The translations under genes were made by a program, and so were the position numbers. Shown piece by piece: positions 26,856 through 38,106 of a stretch of DNA of 64,000 nucleotides. The stretch is from Azospirillum soli. GTDB lineage: Bacteria; Pseudomonadota; Alphaproteobacteria; Azospirillales; Azospirillaceae. Positions within the stretch are counted from its first letter, which is position 1. Every line of letters begins with the position of its first letter. The notes under the pieces were generated by a model that did no database searches, was not told where the DNA came from, and saw only the letters and a program-made list of their open reading frames with translations. The DNA lies in assembly GCF_017876165.1 (NCBI RefSeq), contig NZ_JAGINQ010000020.1:1-64000 (forward strand), in the 5' to 3' direction.

Positions 26856-29800
26856 ATGTCCCTGATGCAGAGCGACGGCGCGTCCTGGCGGAACGGAGCC
26901 TTATCCGCAAGAATCCGGCGCTTCGCCTCCTGCCTGCTGGCCAACATTCCGGCGACGGTCGTCGCCTTCGGCCTCGTGCTCCTCGGGATCGGGGCCTACG
27001 CCGCAACGCGCGGCCTTGAGCGCGAGCGCGCCCTCGCTGTCCGCGAGGCGGAGGGAAACGCCGCCAACCTCGCCCGCGCCTATGAGGAACACATCTTTCA
27101 GGTCATGCGGCGGCTCGATCAGGCGCTCGTCCATCTGCGGGACGAGTTCGAGCGGGATCCGGCCTCCTTCCTCGCCCGCGCCGAAAGCTGGAAGACGTCG
27201 CTCTACGCGGATCTGGCCTTCCAGGTCGGCGCCATCGGCCCCGACGGGACGCTGCTGTTCAGCAACCTGAAGACTCCCTCGCAACGGCTCGACCTCAGCG
27301 ATCGGGAGCATTTCCGGGTGCATCGGCAGGGCGGGGAAGACACGCTGTTCATCAGCCGGCCGGTTCTCGGGCGGGTGTCCGGCAAATGGGCAATCCAGTT
27401 CACCCGGCGCGTGCGGGCGGCGGACGGTTCCTTCGGCGGCGTCCTCGTCCTGTCGGTCGACCCCGCCATCCTGTCCGGCTTTCTCGGACCGTCCGACGTG
27501 GGGCGGGAGGGTGCGGTTACGCTGATCGGCCAGGACCGGATCATCCGGTCCCGCGCATCGGCGGTCCCGCCGCCATCCGAGCTCATCGGCGCCACGCTGC
27601 CCGACCGCCCCTTCTTCGATCCCGCAGCACCGGACGCTGGCGTCTTCCGGCTGGCCAGCGCGCTCGACGGCGTTCCTCGCATCACCGCCTACCGCCGGGT
27701 CCGGGACTATCCGCTGGTGGTTCACATTCTCCTCGGCGAGGGGGAGGCGATGGCCGGCTACGAGGCGCGTCGGGACGAGGTCGTCGGCTGGGGCTCCATC
27801 GTGGCCGCCCTGGTTCTCGGAGCCACGCTGGTGATCGCTTGGCTTGCCCGGCGCCAGGGCCGCCACCAGCGCCGGCTGGAAGAGGCCCAGCGCCGGCTGA
27901 CGGAATCGGAGGAACGCTGGCGGTTGGCTCTGGAGGCGGTCGGCGACGGGATCTGGGACTGGAATCTCGCCACGGACGAGGTCTTCTTCTCGCACAACTG
28001 GAAGGGCATGCTCGGCTACGCCGACGACGAGATCGCCAACAGGCTGCGGGAATGGGAAAGCCGGGTCCATTTGGACGACCTCGCCGCCGTCCGCGACGCG
28101 CTGAACCGGCACTTCGCAGGCCAGACCCCCTTCTACGCCGCCGAACACCGGATCCGCTGCAAGGACGGCGGCTACAAATGGGTTCTCGACCGTGGCGTCG
28201 TGGTTGCCCGCCGGGCAGACGGCGTCCCCCTGCGGATGGTCGGAACGCACACCGACATTTCCCCTAGTAAGGCGGCGCAGGACACGCTGCGCGCCATGGC
28301 GGCCAAGCTGGAGGCCATCCTGGAAAGCGCTCCGGTCGGTGTCGCCATCGTCGATCCGGACCGCCGCATCCTCGTTGCCAACGACGCGATGGCCCGGATC
28401 GTCCAGCGCGATTCCAACGAATTGCTGGGGGCCACAACCCGCCTTCTCTACGAGGACGAGGAACGCTTCGCCGAGATCGGCCGGCGGCTCTACCCCATCA
28501 TCGAGCGGGGCGGCACCATCGGCGAGGAGTTGCAGATGCGCCGGGGCGACGGCACCAGCTTCTGGGCGCGGATCGTCGGCCACCGGGTGTCCATGGACGA
28601 CCCGGCGCTGGGCACCGTCTGGGTGGTGGACGACATCAGCGCCCGCAAGCAGGCCGAACGGGCGCTGGCGCAGAACCACCGCTTCCAGCGGGTGCTGACC
28701 GACACCATTCCGATTCCGATCTTCGTCCGGGACCGGCTGGGCCACTACATCGACGCCAACGCCGCCTTCGAACGCTGGATGGGAATCGAGCGAGGGGCGT
28801 TGTTCGGCCTGACCGTCCACGACATCGCGCCGCCGGAACTCGCCGCCATTTATGAGGAGGCTGACCGGGCGCTGCTGGCAGCGCCGGGGACTCAGCTCTG
28901 CGAGGCACGCGTGCGCCGCGCCGACGGCACCGAACTGGACGTGGAATTCTGCAAGGCCGTCTACTACGATTCTGCCGGTGCGCCAGCCGGCATCGTCGGC
29001 GCCATCGTGGACATCAGCGAACGCAAGAAGGCCGAACAGGCGCTTCGCGAACGGCAGGAGCTGTTCGAGCAAATCTTCGTTGCCAGCCTCGCGGTGAAGC
29101 TGCTGATCGACCCGGCCGACGGCCGCATCGTCGATGCCAACCCGGCGGCGGAGGCTTTCTACGGCCGGTCGCTGAACGAGTTGCGCGCCATGCGCGTCGA
29201 CGACATCAACACCCTGTCGGCGGACGAGGTGCGCCGCGAGATGGAGCACGCCCGCCACGATGCCCGGCAGTATTTCGTCTTCCGCCACCGCCTCGCTTCG
29301 GGCGAGGTGCGGGACGTGGAGGTCTATTCCAGCCCCATCAACGTGAACGGGCGCGAGCTGCTGCTGTCGCTCGTCCATGACATCACTCAGCGCCGCCGCG
29401 CCGAGGAGGCGCTGCAACAGCAGGCGGCGGAGCTGGAACGGTCGAACGCCGAGCTGGAGGCCTTCGCCTACGTCGCCTCGCACGACCTGCGCCAGCCGCT
29501 GCGCACGATCAACAGCTACCTCGGCCTGCTGGAACAGGATCTGGCCGGCAGCCTCGACGACGACACGCGGGAGTACATGGCCTTCTGCCGCGACGCCGCG
29601 CAGCGCATGGACCGGCTGATCGTCGATCTGCTCGAATACAGCCGCGTCGGGCGCAAGGCCAAGCCGTTCACGGCATGGCCGGCCGGCGACCTGATCCGCA
29701 CCGCGCTCGACAACCTGGAACTCTCCATCGCCGAGACGTCGGCGACCGTCACCGTCGCCCCCGACCTGCCCACGCTGTGGGGCGACGGGGACGAGTTGAT

Positions 29801-30134
29801 CCGCCTGTTCCAGAACCTGATCGGCAACGCGGTGAAGTACCGCGCCGCCGACCGCGCGCCTGTGGTGGAGGTCGCCGGCACGCGGGAGGGCAGGGCGTGG
29901 CACGTCACCGTCCGCGACAACGGCATCGGCATCGCGCCCGAGCATCGCGAGCGCGTCTTCGGCATCTTCCAGCGGCTGCACCGCCGCGACGAGTATGAGG
30001 GCACCGGCATCGGGCTGGCCGTCTGCAAGAAGATCGTTGAACACCACGGCGGCCGCATCTGGGTCGAGTCCGAACCGGGGCGGGGAAGCACCTTCCACGT
30101 CACCTTCCCGCGCCGGGAGGCGCAGGCCGCATGA
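26856..30134 (+). CDS. Cache/multi-PAS sensor histidine kinase
   Basis: The 1092-residue kinase has a membrane helix (27-50), a periplasmic double-Cache/PDC sensor (about 55-305, with LSDREHFRVHRQGGEDTLFI split over two strands), a second helix (311-333), four PAS domains (about 355, 480, 605 and 730 onward), a HisKA domain with H876 in YVASHDLRQPL, and an ATPase domain (about 960-1080) ending RGSTFHVTFP. No receiver is attached. It overlaps the next kinase gene by ATGA. The ATG at 26856 is chosen because the upstream frame is promoter-like and AT-richer. Confidence 0.93.
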   Translation: MSLMQSDGASWRNGALSARIRRFASCLLANIPATVVAFGLVLLGIGAYAATRGLERERALAVREAEGNAANLARAYEEHIFQVMRRLDQALVHLRDEFERDPASFLARAESWKTSLYADLAFQVGAIGPDGTLLFSNLKTPSQRLDLSDREHFRVHRQGGEDTLFISRPVLGRVSGKWAIQFTRRVRAADGSFGGVLVLSVDPAILSGFLGPSDVGREGAVTLIGQDRIIRSRASAVPPPSELIGATLPDRPFFDPAAPDAGVFRLASALDGVPRITAYRRVRDYPLVVHILLGEGEAMAGYEARRDEVVGWGSIVAALVLGATLVIAWLARRQGRHQRRLEEAQRRLTESEERWRLALEAVGDGIWDWNLATDEVFFSHNWKGMLGYADDEIANRLREWESRVHLDDLAAVRDALNRHFAGQTPFYAAEHRIRCKDGGYKWVLDRGVVVARRADGVPLRMVGTHTDISPSKAAQDTLRAMAAKLEAILESAPVGVAIVDPDRRILVANDAMARIVQRDSNELLGATTRLLYEDEERFAEIGRRLYPIIERGGTIGEELQMRRGDGTSFWARIVGHRVSMDDPALGTVWVVDDISARKQAERALAQNHRFQRVLTDTIPIPIFVRDRLGHYIDANAAFERWMGIERGALFGLTVHDIAPPELAAIYEEADRALLAAPGTQLCEARVRRADGTELDVEFCKAVYYDSAGAPAGIVGAIVDISERKKAEQALRERQELFEQIFVASLAVKLLIDPADGRIVDANPAAEAFYGRSLNELRAMRVDDINTLSADEVRREMEHARHDARQYFVFRHRLASGEVRDVEVYSSPINVNGRELLLSLVHDITQRRRAEEALQQQAAELERSNAELEAFAYVASHDLRQPLRTINSYLGLLEQDLAGSLDDDTREYMAFCRDAAQRMDRLIVDLLEYSRVGRKAKPFTAWPAGDLIRTALDNLELSIAETSATVTVAPDLPTLWGDGDELIRLFQNLIGNAVKYRAADRAPVVEVAGTREGRAWHVTVRDNGIGIAPEHRERVFGIFQRLHRRDEYEGTGIGLAVCKKIVEHHGGRIWVESEPGRGSTFHVTFPRREAQAA

Positions 30135-31801
30135 ACGCGCCCGTGAAGGCCCTGGCGATGAAACGGCGAATGGGAGGCCTGCGCCGCTGGTGGCGTGTCC
30201 GCCGAATGCTGGCCCTGGTGATGGCGGGTGCCGGGATTCTCGTCGCCGCCGCCTATCTGTGGACCGAGGGCGTGCGCGCGCGGTCGGCGGCGGCTGAGGC
30301 GCGCGCGGCGGCGGCAGCGGCGGCGGCCCCCTACGCGAGCAGCCTGGGGCACGCGTTGAACAAGCGCCTTTCCCTGGTGCGCGGTGTCGCCGCCTTCGCC
30401 TCGGTCGAGGCCGCCAAGGGCGACTTGGTGCAGGAATTCGTGCTCTTCGCCGATGCATTGCGGACCAGCGTGTCCGGGGTGCGCAACATCTCCCTGGCGC
30501 CGGGCTTCGTGGTCGGGGTCGTCAACCCGGTCATCGGCAACGAAAGGGTTCTGGGCAACGACCTGTTGCGGGATCCGCGCCCGGGCTTCGCCGAAACAGT
30601 GCGCCGCGCCATAGAATCCGGCGACGTGACGATCCATGGGCCGCTGCCGCTGATCCAGGGCGGCATGGGGCTGATCGCCCGCCGCGCCGTCTTCCTGGGC
30701 GGGGCGCCCTGGGGGGCGGTGGGGGCGGTGTTCGACCTTCAGCCCATGCTCGACGAAGCCAACCTGGAAGCGCTGGCGCCCCGCTACTTCTACGGCCTCC
30801 GCCGGGCGGACGGGAGCGTCATCGCCGGCGACCCGGCCGCCTTCGTCGTGGATCCGATCCTGGAACGCATTCACGTCCCCGACGGCGAATGGGAACTGGC
30901 CGTGGCGCCGACGCTGGGCTGGGAGGCGATGGGGCGCGACCACGTGGACCGCCTGCCGCTGGCGGCGGTGTTCCTTGGACTCGGCCTGCTGATCGAGGCG
31001 GTCATCGTGCTGGTGGCCGAACGCCGCGCCGCCCTCGCCCGGCTGGTGGATGAGCGCACCCGCGACCTCGACCGCAAGGCGGCCGAGCTGTCCAGCGCCA
31101 AGGGCGAGCTGGAGCAGTTCGCCTACGTCGCCGCGCACGACCTTCAGGAGCCGGTGCGGATCATGGCGAGCTACGCGCAGCTTCTGAAACGCCATCTCGG
31201 CGACGGGCTGGACGAGGAGGGGCGCGATTGCCTGAACCACGTCATCGATGGGGCGGCGCGCCTCAAGACCCTGTTGCACGACGTGCAGCTGTTCATCGCG
31301 GAGGACCGCGTGCCGCTGCCGACCGAACCGCAGTCCGCCGACGCCGCGCTGGACGCTGCCGTCGACGCGCTGGAGCGCAAGGGCCGGGGCGCGCGGGCGG
31401 CGGTGGCGCGGTCGCCGTTGCCGGCGGTGATGGCCGACACGCGCCGGCTGAAGGAGATCTTTGTCATCCTGATTGGCAACGCCCTGGAATACCGCCATCC
31501 CGACCGCGAGCCGGCGATCCGGGTCGAGGCCCGGCGCGAGGAAGGCTTCGACGTGCTGACCGTCGCCGACAACGGCCTGGGGATCGAGCCCCGCTACCAC
31601 GAGCAGATCTTCCAGGTGTTCCGCCGCCTGCACCGCCGCGACGAGCATCCCGGCACCGGCATGGGCCTTGCCATCGCCCGGAAGATGGCCGAACGGCTGG
31701 GCGGGCGCGTCACCGTCCGGTCGGAACCCGGCAAAGGCAGCGTCTTCTCCGTCCATCTGCCCCTCCCGCAGCCCTCCTCCCACCAAGGAACCGCCGCATG
31801 A
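30131..31801 (+). CDS. CHASE-type sensor histidine kinase
   Basis: The 556-residue kinase has helices at about 26-47 and 274-298 enclosing a periplasmic CHASE-like sensor (NISLAPGFVVGVVNP and NERVLGNDLLRDPRPGF are typical of CHASE). HisKA follows with H336 in YVAAHDLQEPVRI, then an ATPase domain with NALEYRHPDREPAI and GTGMGLAIARKM. It has the same cytoplasmic end style as the upstream kinase and overlaps both neighbours by 4 bp, so the two kinases and the regulator at 31798 form a unit. Confidence 0.93.
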   Translation: MNAPVKALAMKRRMGGLRRWWRVRRMLALVMAGAGILVAAAYLWTEGVRARSAAAEARAAAAAAAAPYASSLGHALNKRLSLVRGVAAFASVEAAKGDLVQEFVLFADALRTSVSGVRNISLAPGFVVGVVNPVIGNERVLGNDLLRDPRPGFAETVRRAIESGDVTIHGPLPLIQGGMGLIARRAVFLGGAPWGAVGAVFDLQPMLDEANLEALAPRYFYGLRRADGSVIAGDPAAFVVDPILERIHVPDGEWELAVAPTLGWEAMGRDHVDRLPLAAVFLGLGLLIEAVIVLVAERRAALARLVDERTRDLDRKAAELSSAKGELEQFAYVAAHDLQEPVRIMASYAQLLKRHLGDGLDEEGRDCLNHVIDGAARLKTLLHDVQLFIAEDRVPLPTEPQSADAALDAAVDALERKGRGARAAVARSPLPAVMADTRRLKEIFVILIGNALEYRHPDREPAIRVEARREEGFDVLTVADNGLGIEPRYHEQIFQVFRRLHRRDEHPGTGMGLAIARKMAERLGGRVTVRSEPGKGSVFSVHLPLPQPSSHQGTAA

Positions 31802-32241
31802 GCGACGACCAGCCAGAGCCCTTCCACATCCTTCTGGTTGAGGATGATCCCGCCGACGCCGGACTGGTGAAACGGGCCATCCGGGACGGCAAGATCCTGT
31901 GCGCGGTCGATCACGCTAAGGACGGGGCGGAGGCCATCGATTTCCTGCGCCGCCGGGGCGAGCGGTTCGCGGATGCCCGGCGGCCGGACCTGATCCTGCT
32001 TGACCTCAACATGCCGCGTCTGGACGGCCGTCAGGTCCTGCAGGAGGTTAAGAACGATCCCGACCTGCGCTCCATCCCCGTGGTCGTGCTGACCACCTCG
32101 GACATCGAGCACGACGTGGAGGCCAGCTACCTGCTGGGCGCTAACAGCTTCGTGACCAAGCCCATGGACGTTCAGGACTTTTTCGACGTCATCCGGAGCC
32201 TGGAAAACTATTGGTTCAACGTGGTGAAACTGGCGAAGTGA
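31798..32241 (+). CDS. Single-domain response regulator (Rcp1-like)
   Basis: The 147-residue receiver has the acidic pair in VEDDPADAG, the phosphorylatable Asp in LILLDLNMPRLDG (about 65), the Thr/Ser in VVLTTSD and the Lys in FVTKPMD. It carries no output domain, as in Rcp1-type partners of phytochrome-like kinases, so it probably passes phosphate on or acts through protein contact. It overlaps the CHASE kinase by ATGA, its most likely phosphodonor. Confidence 0.93.
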   Translation: MSDDQPEPFHILLVEDDPADAGLVKRAIRDGKILCAVDHAKDGAEAIDFLRRRGERFADARRPDLILLDLNMPRLDGRQVLQEVKNDPDLRSIPVVVLTTSDIEHDVEASYLLGANSFVTKPMDVQDFFDVIRSLENYWFNVVKLAK

Positions 32242-33602
32242 TGCCTTCCATTTCCGCCCACCAGACCCGCCAAGGGCGCGGCATCGAGGTCCTGCTGGTG
32301 GAGGACGACCCCGCGGACGCCGGGCTGGTGCGCTTCGCCTTGAAATCGTCCGGCGGCCGGTTCGTCCTGTCGCACGTCACCTCGCTGGCCGACGCGCTGC
32401 TTTGGTTGGACGGGCAGGGTTGCGACGTGGTCCTGCTCGACCTGTCGCTGCCGGATTCCGTTGGGCTCGACACCATCCGCCGGATGCGCGAGGCGGCGCC
32501 CGCCGTGCCGCTGATCGTGCTGACCGGCCACGACGACGAGGATTTCGCGGTCTCTGCCATGGCTGCCGGGACCCAGGACTATTTGTTCAAGGGCGAAACC
32601 GACGGCCCGGCGCTGAAGCGCGCCATCCGCTACGCCATCGCGCGCAAACGGCTGGAGGAGCAGCTGCGCCAGTCCGAACAGCGCCTGCACAACGTCATCG
32701 CGCTCGCCCAGGACGCCATCGTGGTGGCCGACGGGCAGCACCGCATCACGCTTTTCAACCCGGCGGCCGAGCGGATGTTCGGCTACCGCGCCGGGGAGAT
32801 CCTGGGGCAGCCGCTGAACCGTCTGATCCCCGATCGTTTCCGCGCGACGCACGATGGGCTGATGGACCGCTTCAAGGGCTCCGCCCCCATGGCGCAGGCG
32901 GCCGACGGCCGGCCGGAGGTGGTCGGCCTCACCGCCGGCGGGCGGGAATTCCCGGTGGAGGTCTCCATCTCGAAGGAGACCGGGGAGAACGGCGTGCTGC
33001 TGACCGCCGTGATCCGCGACGTGACGGAGCGCCGCCGCTTCGAGGACGAGCTGCTGCGCCTCGCCACCACCGACAGCCTGACCGGCCTGCCCAACCGCCG
33101 CCATTTCCTGGAGAGCGCCGAGCGCGAGCTGGCCCGCCTGCGCCGCTACGGCCGGCCGGCGACGGTGCTGATGCTGGATATCGATCACTTCAAGCGGATC
33201 AACGACACCCACGGGCACGCGGAGGGGGACGAGGCGCTGAAGGCGGTCGCCGCCGTCTGCCGGAGGGAGCTGCGGGACAGCGACCTGACCGGCCGGCTGG
33301 GCGGGGAGGAGTTCGGCATCCTGCTGGCTGAAACCGCGCTGCCCGATGCGCTGGAGGTGGCGGAACGGCTGCGCGCTGCGCTCGCCGGAATTCCGGTTCC
33401 GGTGAACCGCCCCGGCGGCGCCCGCCTGACCGTCAGTGTCGGCGTCTCGCCCTGCGCCGCCCAGGATGCCTCCATGGAACAGGCGCTCGGCCGTGCCGAC
33501 CACGCGCTCTACCGCGCGAAGGCCGGGGGGCGCAACCGCGTGGAGGCGGAACCACCCTTCGCCGCGCCGGCCGGCGCCGTTTTCGAAAACGCCCTTTCAT
33601 GA
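32241..33602 (+). CDS. REC-PAS-GGDEF diguanylate cyclase
   Basis: The 453-residue protein has a receiver (about 13-130, Asp in [11 protein letters not shown]), a PAS domain (about 148-265) and a GGDEF domain (about 280-445). The active-site motif is GGEEF at 354-358, and an RxxD inhibitory site (RDSD, 345-348) lies five residues before it, so both synthesis of c-di-GMP and product inhibition look intact. The ATG shares bases with the preceding stop. Its product would be available to the PilZ domain of the chemoreceptor encoded at 35630. Confidence 0.94.
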   Translation: MPSISAHQTRQGRGIEVLLVEDDPADAGLVRFALKSSGGRFVLSHVTSLADALLWLDGQGCDVVLLDLSLPDSVGLDTIRRMREAAPAVPLIVLTGHDDEDFAVSAMAAGTQDYLFKGETDGPALKRAIRYAIARKRLEEQLRQSEQRLHNVIALAQDAIVVADGQHRITLFNPAAERMFGYRAGEILGQPLNRLIPDRFRATHDGLMDRFKGSAPMAQAADGRPEVVGLTAGGREFPVEVSISKETGENGVLLTAVIRDVTERRRFEDELLRLATTDSLTGLPNRRHFLESAERELARLRRYGRPATVLMLDIDHFKRINDTHGHAEGDEALKAVAAVCRRELRDSDLTGRLGGEEFGILLAETALPDALEVAERLRAALAGIPVPVNRPGGARLTVSVGVSPCAAQDASMEQALGRADHALYRAKAGGRNRVEAEPPFAAPAGAVFENALS

Positions 33603-35531
33603 CCATCCCGTCGAGAATCCGTGTGCTGCTGGTCGAGGATGATCCCGGCGATGCCCTGCTGGTGCGCGTCGGCCTGCGCCGCGCCGCGCCCGGGGCCTTC
33701 GACCTACAGCATGTGGAGACGCTGGACGGCGCGTTGGCTTGGCTGGGATCCGCCCCGGCGGACATCGTCCTGCTGGACCTGTCGCTGCCGGACAGCCATG
33801 GCTTGGCAACGCTTCAGGGGCTGCGCCGGGCCTTTCCGGCGATCCCGATCATCGTCCTGACCGGCTTCGACGACACGGACTTCGCCGTGGCGGCGGTGGA
33901 GGCCGGGGCGCAGGACTTTCTGGTCAAGGGACAGGCCGATGGCGTGCTGATGCAGCGGGCAATCCGCTACGCCCTGTCGCGCAAGCACATGGAGGAGGAG
34001 CTGCGCGCCGCCAAGGCTGCGGCGGAATCGGCCAGCCGCGCCAAGTCGGAGTTCCTGGCCGTGATGAGCCACGAGATCCGGACGCCCATGAACGGCGTGC
34101 TGGGGATGACGCGGCTGCTGCTGGACGACGACCTGACGGCCAGCCAGCGCGAGAAGCTGGAGGTCGTGCAGGACTCGGGCGAGGCGCTGCTCGCCATCCT
34201 CAACGACATCTTGGACTTCTCCAAGCTCGAAGCCGGCCGGGTCGAGCTGGACCGGTCCGGCTTCGCGGTGGCGCGGGTGGTCGGCAGCACCGTCTCACTG
34301 ATGGCCTCCCGCGCGCGGGAAAAGGGGCTGCACCTCATCGCCGACATCGGCGCGGACGTGCCGGCGACGCTGGTCGGCGACGCCAGCCGGCTGCGCCAGC
34401 CGGCTGCGCCAGATTTTGCTCAACCTCATCGGAAACGCAATCAAGTTCACGCAAGGCGGCACGATCCGCGTGGCCGTCCGTCCGTCCGGCGGCGACCGGC
34501 TGCGCTTCACGGTCAGCGACACCGGCATCGGCATCTCCGAAAGCGCGCGGGACCGGCTGTTCGAGGCTTTCACCCAGGCGGACGCCTCAATCTCCCGCCG
34601 TTTCGGGGGCACGGGGCTCGGTCTGGTCATCTGCCGGAAGTTGGTGGAGCTGATGGGCGGCCACATCGGCGTGGACAGCGTCCCTAGCCAGGGCAGCACC
34701 TTCTGGTTCGAGATCGCCTGCCCGGTGGGCGACGTGGCGAGAACGGTCGGGGTGAGGGTCGCGCCAATCATCGACGTGGGGCCGCTGTCGATTCTCCTGG
34801 CCGAGGACAACGTGGTGAACCAGAAGGTGGCCGTGGGTCTGCTGTCCCGCTGGGGGCATGACGTGACCATCGCCGCCGATGGCCGGCTCGCGGTCGAGGC
34901 CGCGCGCGCCCGGCGGTTCGACGTGGTGCTGATGGACATGCAGATGCCCGGCATGGACGGGCTGGAAGCCACCAGGGCCATCCGCCGGCTGGGCGGGGAG
35001 GCGGGCCGGGTGCCCATCGTCGCCATGACCGCCAACGCCATGCCGGGCGACGACGAACGCTGCTTCGCGGCGGGCATGGACGGCTACGTGCGCAAGCCCA
35101 TCGTTCCCAGGGAACTCGACGCTGCGCTGGCCCGCCACGCCCGCCGTTCGGCCGATGGCGCCCTGGCGCACCCGGCGCCGGCCCCGAAAGGCCTGTTCGA
35201 CCGAACCTTTCCCGACACCCTGGTGAAGGAAATTGGGGTGGATACCCTGGCGGACCTCATCCGCATGTACGTCGTCGACACCGCCGAGCGGGTGGAGCGG
35301 GTGTGCATCGCCTGCGCGCGGGGCGATGCTGACGCCGGACGGCTGGCGGCACACGACGTCAAGTCCACCTCGGCCACCTTCGGGCTGAACGCCCTGGCAC
35401 GCCACGCCGAGGCCATCGAACACGCCCTGCGCGACGGCAACGCCGCCGAAGCCGACTCCCTGGCCGTGACCCTGCGCGGACGGACCGCCGAAGCCCTGAA
35501 GGCGATCGGCGGCTATGCGGCCGGCCTGTGA
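33599..35531 (+). pseudogene. Hybrid histidine kinase REC-HisKA-HATPase-REC-Hpt, frameshifted
   Basis: Read as one gene this would be about 640 residues: receiver (8-125), HisKA with H158 in [12 protein letters not shown], ATPase domain, second receiver (SILLAEDNVVNQK, Asp in VVLMDMQMPGMDG) and an Hpt domain with its histidine in AAHDVKSTSATFGL. The frame is intact to codon 267 (LRQ at 34391-34399), then an exact 13-bp tandem duplication (34387-34399 and 34400-34412) shifts it; the first frame runs on without similarity to 34687, while the proper frame resumes at ILLNLIGNA from 34413. Removing one copy restores the canonical N-box. It is either a true inactivation, a reversible switch or a sequence error. 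Confidence 0.92.
34387..34412. repeat. 13-bp tandem duplication causing a frameshift
   Basis: CCGGCTGCGCCAG occurs twice in direct succession inside the ATPase domain of the hybrid kinase. Thirteen is not a multiple of three, so the duplication changes the frame. The preceding GCCAG extends the homology and could help slippage or recombination between copies. Confidence 0.95.
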
Positions 35532-35629
35532 CCTTTCAGCACGGTGTGGATTAACCCTTTTGTATGGGTCCAATCCGTGACAACGCTGAGTATACGAGCA
35601 ATCCTGTGGTTCATGGAAGGTGCGGAGCG

Positions 35630-38104
35630 ATGCGATTGAACGAGCCGGTCAACGACCGAGAGACCGAACTGTCCGATGGCGAGCTGCTGGTCTCCCGCAC
35701 CGACACGGGCGGGCGCATCACCTTCGTGAACAACGCCTTCGTCACCATCAGCGGCTATTCCGAGGCGGAGCTGATCGGTGCGCCGCACAACATCGTGCGC
35801 CACCCGCACATGCCGGAGGAGGCCTTCGCCGACCTTTGGGCCACGATCAAGTCGGGGCGCCCGTGGGAAGGGCTGGTGAAGAACAGGACCAAGTCCGGCG
35901 GCTTCTACTGGGTCCGCGCCAACGTGACGCCTCTGGTCGAGGACGGGAAGGTCACCGGCTACGTCTCGATCCGCTCCAAGCCCTCGCGCGCGCAGATCGC
36001 GGCGGCGGAGCAGGTCTACGCGCGCTTCCGCAACAAGCAGGCCGCTGGCCTGCGCATCCGCGAAGGCGCCGCCGTGCCAACCGGCCTCGGGCCGCGTCTG
36101 ACCGACATCCGCAACAGCGTCACCGGCCGGCTGTCCGCCGTGTTCGGCCTGCTGATCCTGATGATGGCGCTGGTCGGCTGGCTGGGCCTGTCCGGCATGG
36201 CCGGTTCCAAGAACGCGCTGCGCGACGTGTACGAGAACCGGACGGTCACCGCCGGCCAGTTGGGCGACATCGTGGACCGCATGCAGGACAACCTTCAGCA
36301 GGCGACCCTGCTGGTCATCGACCTGCGCGACGGCACCGACCGCGCCACCATCGACGGCCGTGCGGCCAAGGTCCGGAACAACATCGCCCAGGTGGCGCAG
36401 TTGTGGGACAAGTATCTCGCGACCGAGTTGACGGCGGAGGAAAGGGGGCTGGCGCAGCGCTTCGGCGACCTGCGCGCCACCTTCGTGCGCGATGGGCTGG
36501 AGCCGGCGCTGAAGATGGCCCAGGACGGCGACGCCCTGGCTCTGGAGCGGCTCCACCGCACCATGCTGGTGCCGCAGTTCCAGGCGGCGCACGCCGCCAA
36601 CCAGGCTCTGCTGGCGATGCAGATCCGCCTCGCCGGCGAGGCGGTCACCGCGGCAGAGGCCGACTACCGCGCGCGGGTCGTCCAATCCATCGCCGTCGTG
36701 CTGGGCAGCGTGCTGGCGGCGGTTTTCTTCGGCTGGCTGCTGATCGCCACCGTGCGCCGTCCTCTGGCCCGTTTCGAGGTGCATTTCGACGCCATCGCGC
36801 GCGGTGACGTGCTGCACGAGATCGAGATGCCCGCGACTCCGGAATTCCAGCGCGTGACCTCGCTGTTGCGCGCGCTGAAGGCCAAGATCGCCTATTCGGT
36901 GCAGGAGCGGGTGGAACGCGACCGGCAGGCCGCCGTGGATCGCCGCGCCGCGCTGGAGAACATGGCCGCCACCGTCGAGCGCGAGGCCGGCCGCGCCGTG
37001 GAAGGCGTGGCCCGCAACACCGGCAGCATGGTGCAGGACGCCGAGGGCATGTCCGTTTCGGCCGAGCGGGTCAGCATCAACGCACAGACCGTCGCCGCCG
37101 CCGCCGATCAGGCCCTGTCCAACGCGCAGACCGTCGCTGCCGCCAGCGAGCAGCTGGCCGCCTCGATCCGCGAGATTTCCTCCCAGGTCGCCCATTCCAG
37201 CGCGGTCACCCGCCGCGCCGTGGAAAACGGCCAGAGCACCCAGACGACCATCCGTTCGCTGTCCGAGGCGGTCGGCCGCATCGGCGAGGTGGTCAACCTG
37301 ATCCAGGACATCGCCGGCCAGACCAACCTGCTGGCGCTGAACGCGACCATCGAGGCGGCCCGCGCGGGCGAGGCGGGCAAGGGCTTCGCCGTCGTCGCGC
37401 AGGAGGTCAAGAACCTCGCCAACCAGACCGCCCGCTCGACCGAGGAGATCACCCGCCAGATCGCCGAGATCCAGGCCGTCACCACCCAGGCGGTCGGGGC
37501 GGTGGAGGAGATTGGCGCGACCATCGGCGAGATCGACCAGATCGCCGGCTCCATCGCCGCCGCCATGGAGGAACAGGCCGCCGCCACCCAGGAGATCAGC
37601 CGCAACGTCATCGAGACCTCCTCCGCCGCGCAGGAGGTGTCCAACCGCATCGCCGCGGTGTCGCAGGAGGCGGAGATCACCGGGACCCAGGCCGCCCACG
37701 TCAAGGAAGGCTCGGGTGAGGTCGCGCAGAGCATCGAGGCGCTGCGCCGCGTGCTGGTCCGCGTCGTGCGCACCTCCACCGGCGACGCCGACCGGCGCCG
37801 TCTGCCGCGCTTCCGCGTGGACGAGGCCGGCACGCTGACCGTCAATGGAACGCGGCAGCCCGTGACCCTCAGCAACCTGTCGCTCGGCGGCGCCATGGTG
37901 CTGTGCGCCGAAGCGGTGCCGGAAGGCGCCCAGGCCATGCTGCGCCTGGACCGCCACACGGCCGAGCTGGCCTGCTTCGTCATGGTCGTGGATGGCAACC
38001 GCCTCCACCTTCGCTTTGAAGAGGACAGCGCGGCCTCCCCAGCCTTCCGGCGGGTGTTCGACACGCTGACCAACGGTCTCCAGCCCATCGACGCCGCGGC
38101 CTGA
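35630..38104 (+). CDS. aer: Aer-like PAS chemoreceptor with C-terminal PilZ domain
   Basis: The 824-residue methyl-accepting protein has an N-terminal cytoplasmic PAS domain (about 20-125) whose [19 protein letters not shown] and [13 protein letters not shown] segments match FAD-binding Aer receptors, helices at about 168-188 and 354-376 around a 165-residue periplasmic bundle, a HAMP-like linker, the signalling hairpin tip (about 575-605, [19 protein letters not shown]) and a PilZ domain (722-815) with RRLPR and NLSLGG, the two c-di-GMP-binding motifs. Azospirillum Aer is known to combine redox taxis with c-di-GMP binding. GGAG precedes the ATG. Confidence 0.9.
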   Translation: MRLNEPVNDRETELSDGELLVSRTDTGGRITFVNNAFVTISGYSEAELIGAPHNIVRHPHMPEEAFADLWATIKSGRPWEGLVKNRTKSGGFYWVRANVTPLVEDGKVTGYVSIRSKPSRAQIAAAEQVYARFRNKQAAGLRIREGAAVPTGLGPRLTDIRNSVTGRLSAVFGLLILMMALVGWLGLSGMAGSKNALRDVYENRTVTAGQLGDIVDRMQDNLQQATLLVIDLRDGTDRATIDGRAAKVRNNIAQVAQLWDKYLATELTAEERGLAQRFGDLRATFVRDGLEPALKMAQDGDALALERLHRTMLVPQFQAAHAANQALLAMQIRLAGEAVTAAEADYRARVVQSIAVVLGSVLAAVFFGWLLIATVRRPLARFEVHFDAIARGDVLHEIEMPATPEFQRVTSLLRALKAKIAYSVQERVERDRQAAVDRRAALENMAATVEREAGRAVEGVARNTGSMVQDAEGMSVSAERVSINAQTVAAAADQALSNAQTVAAASEQLAASIREISSQVAHSSAVTRRAVENGQSTQTTIRSLSEAVGRIGEVVNLIQDIAGQTNLLALNATIEAARAGEAGKGFAVVAQEVKNLANQTARSTEEITRQIAEIQAVTTQAVGAVEEIGATIGEIDQIAGSIAAAMEEQAAATQEISRNVIETSSAAQEVSNRIAAVSQEAEITGTQAAHVKEGSGEVAQSIEALRRVLVRVVRTSTGDADRRRLPRFRVDEAGTLTVNGTRQPVTLSNLSLGGAMVLCAEAVPEGAQAMLRLDRHTAELACFVMVVDGNRLHLRFEEDSAASPAFRRVFDTLTNGLQPIDAAA

Positions 38105-38106
38105 TC

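Noticed and set aside
26901-30458. A 1185-codon open frame on the minus strand
   Set aside because: Opposite the multi-PAS kinase; low-complexity composition and no motif, while the plus strand has all kinase motifs.
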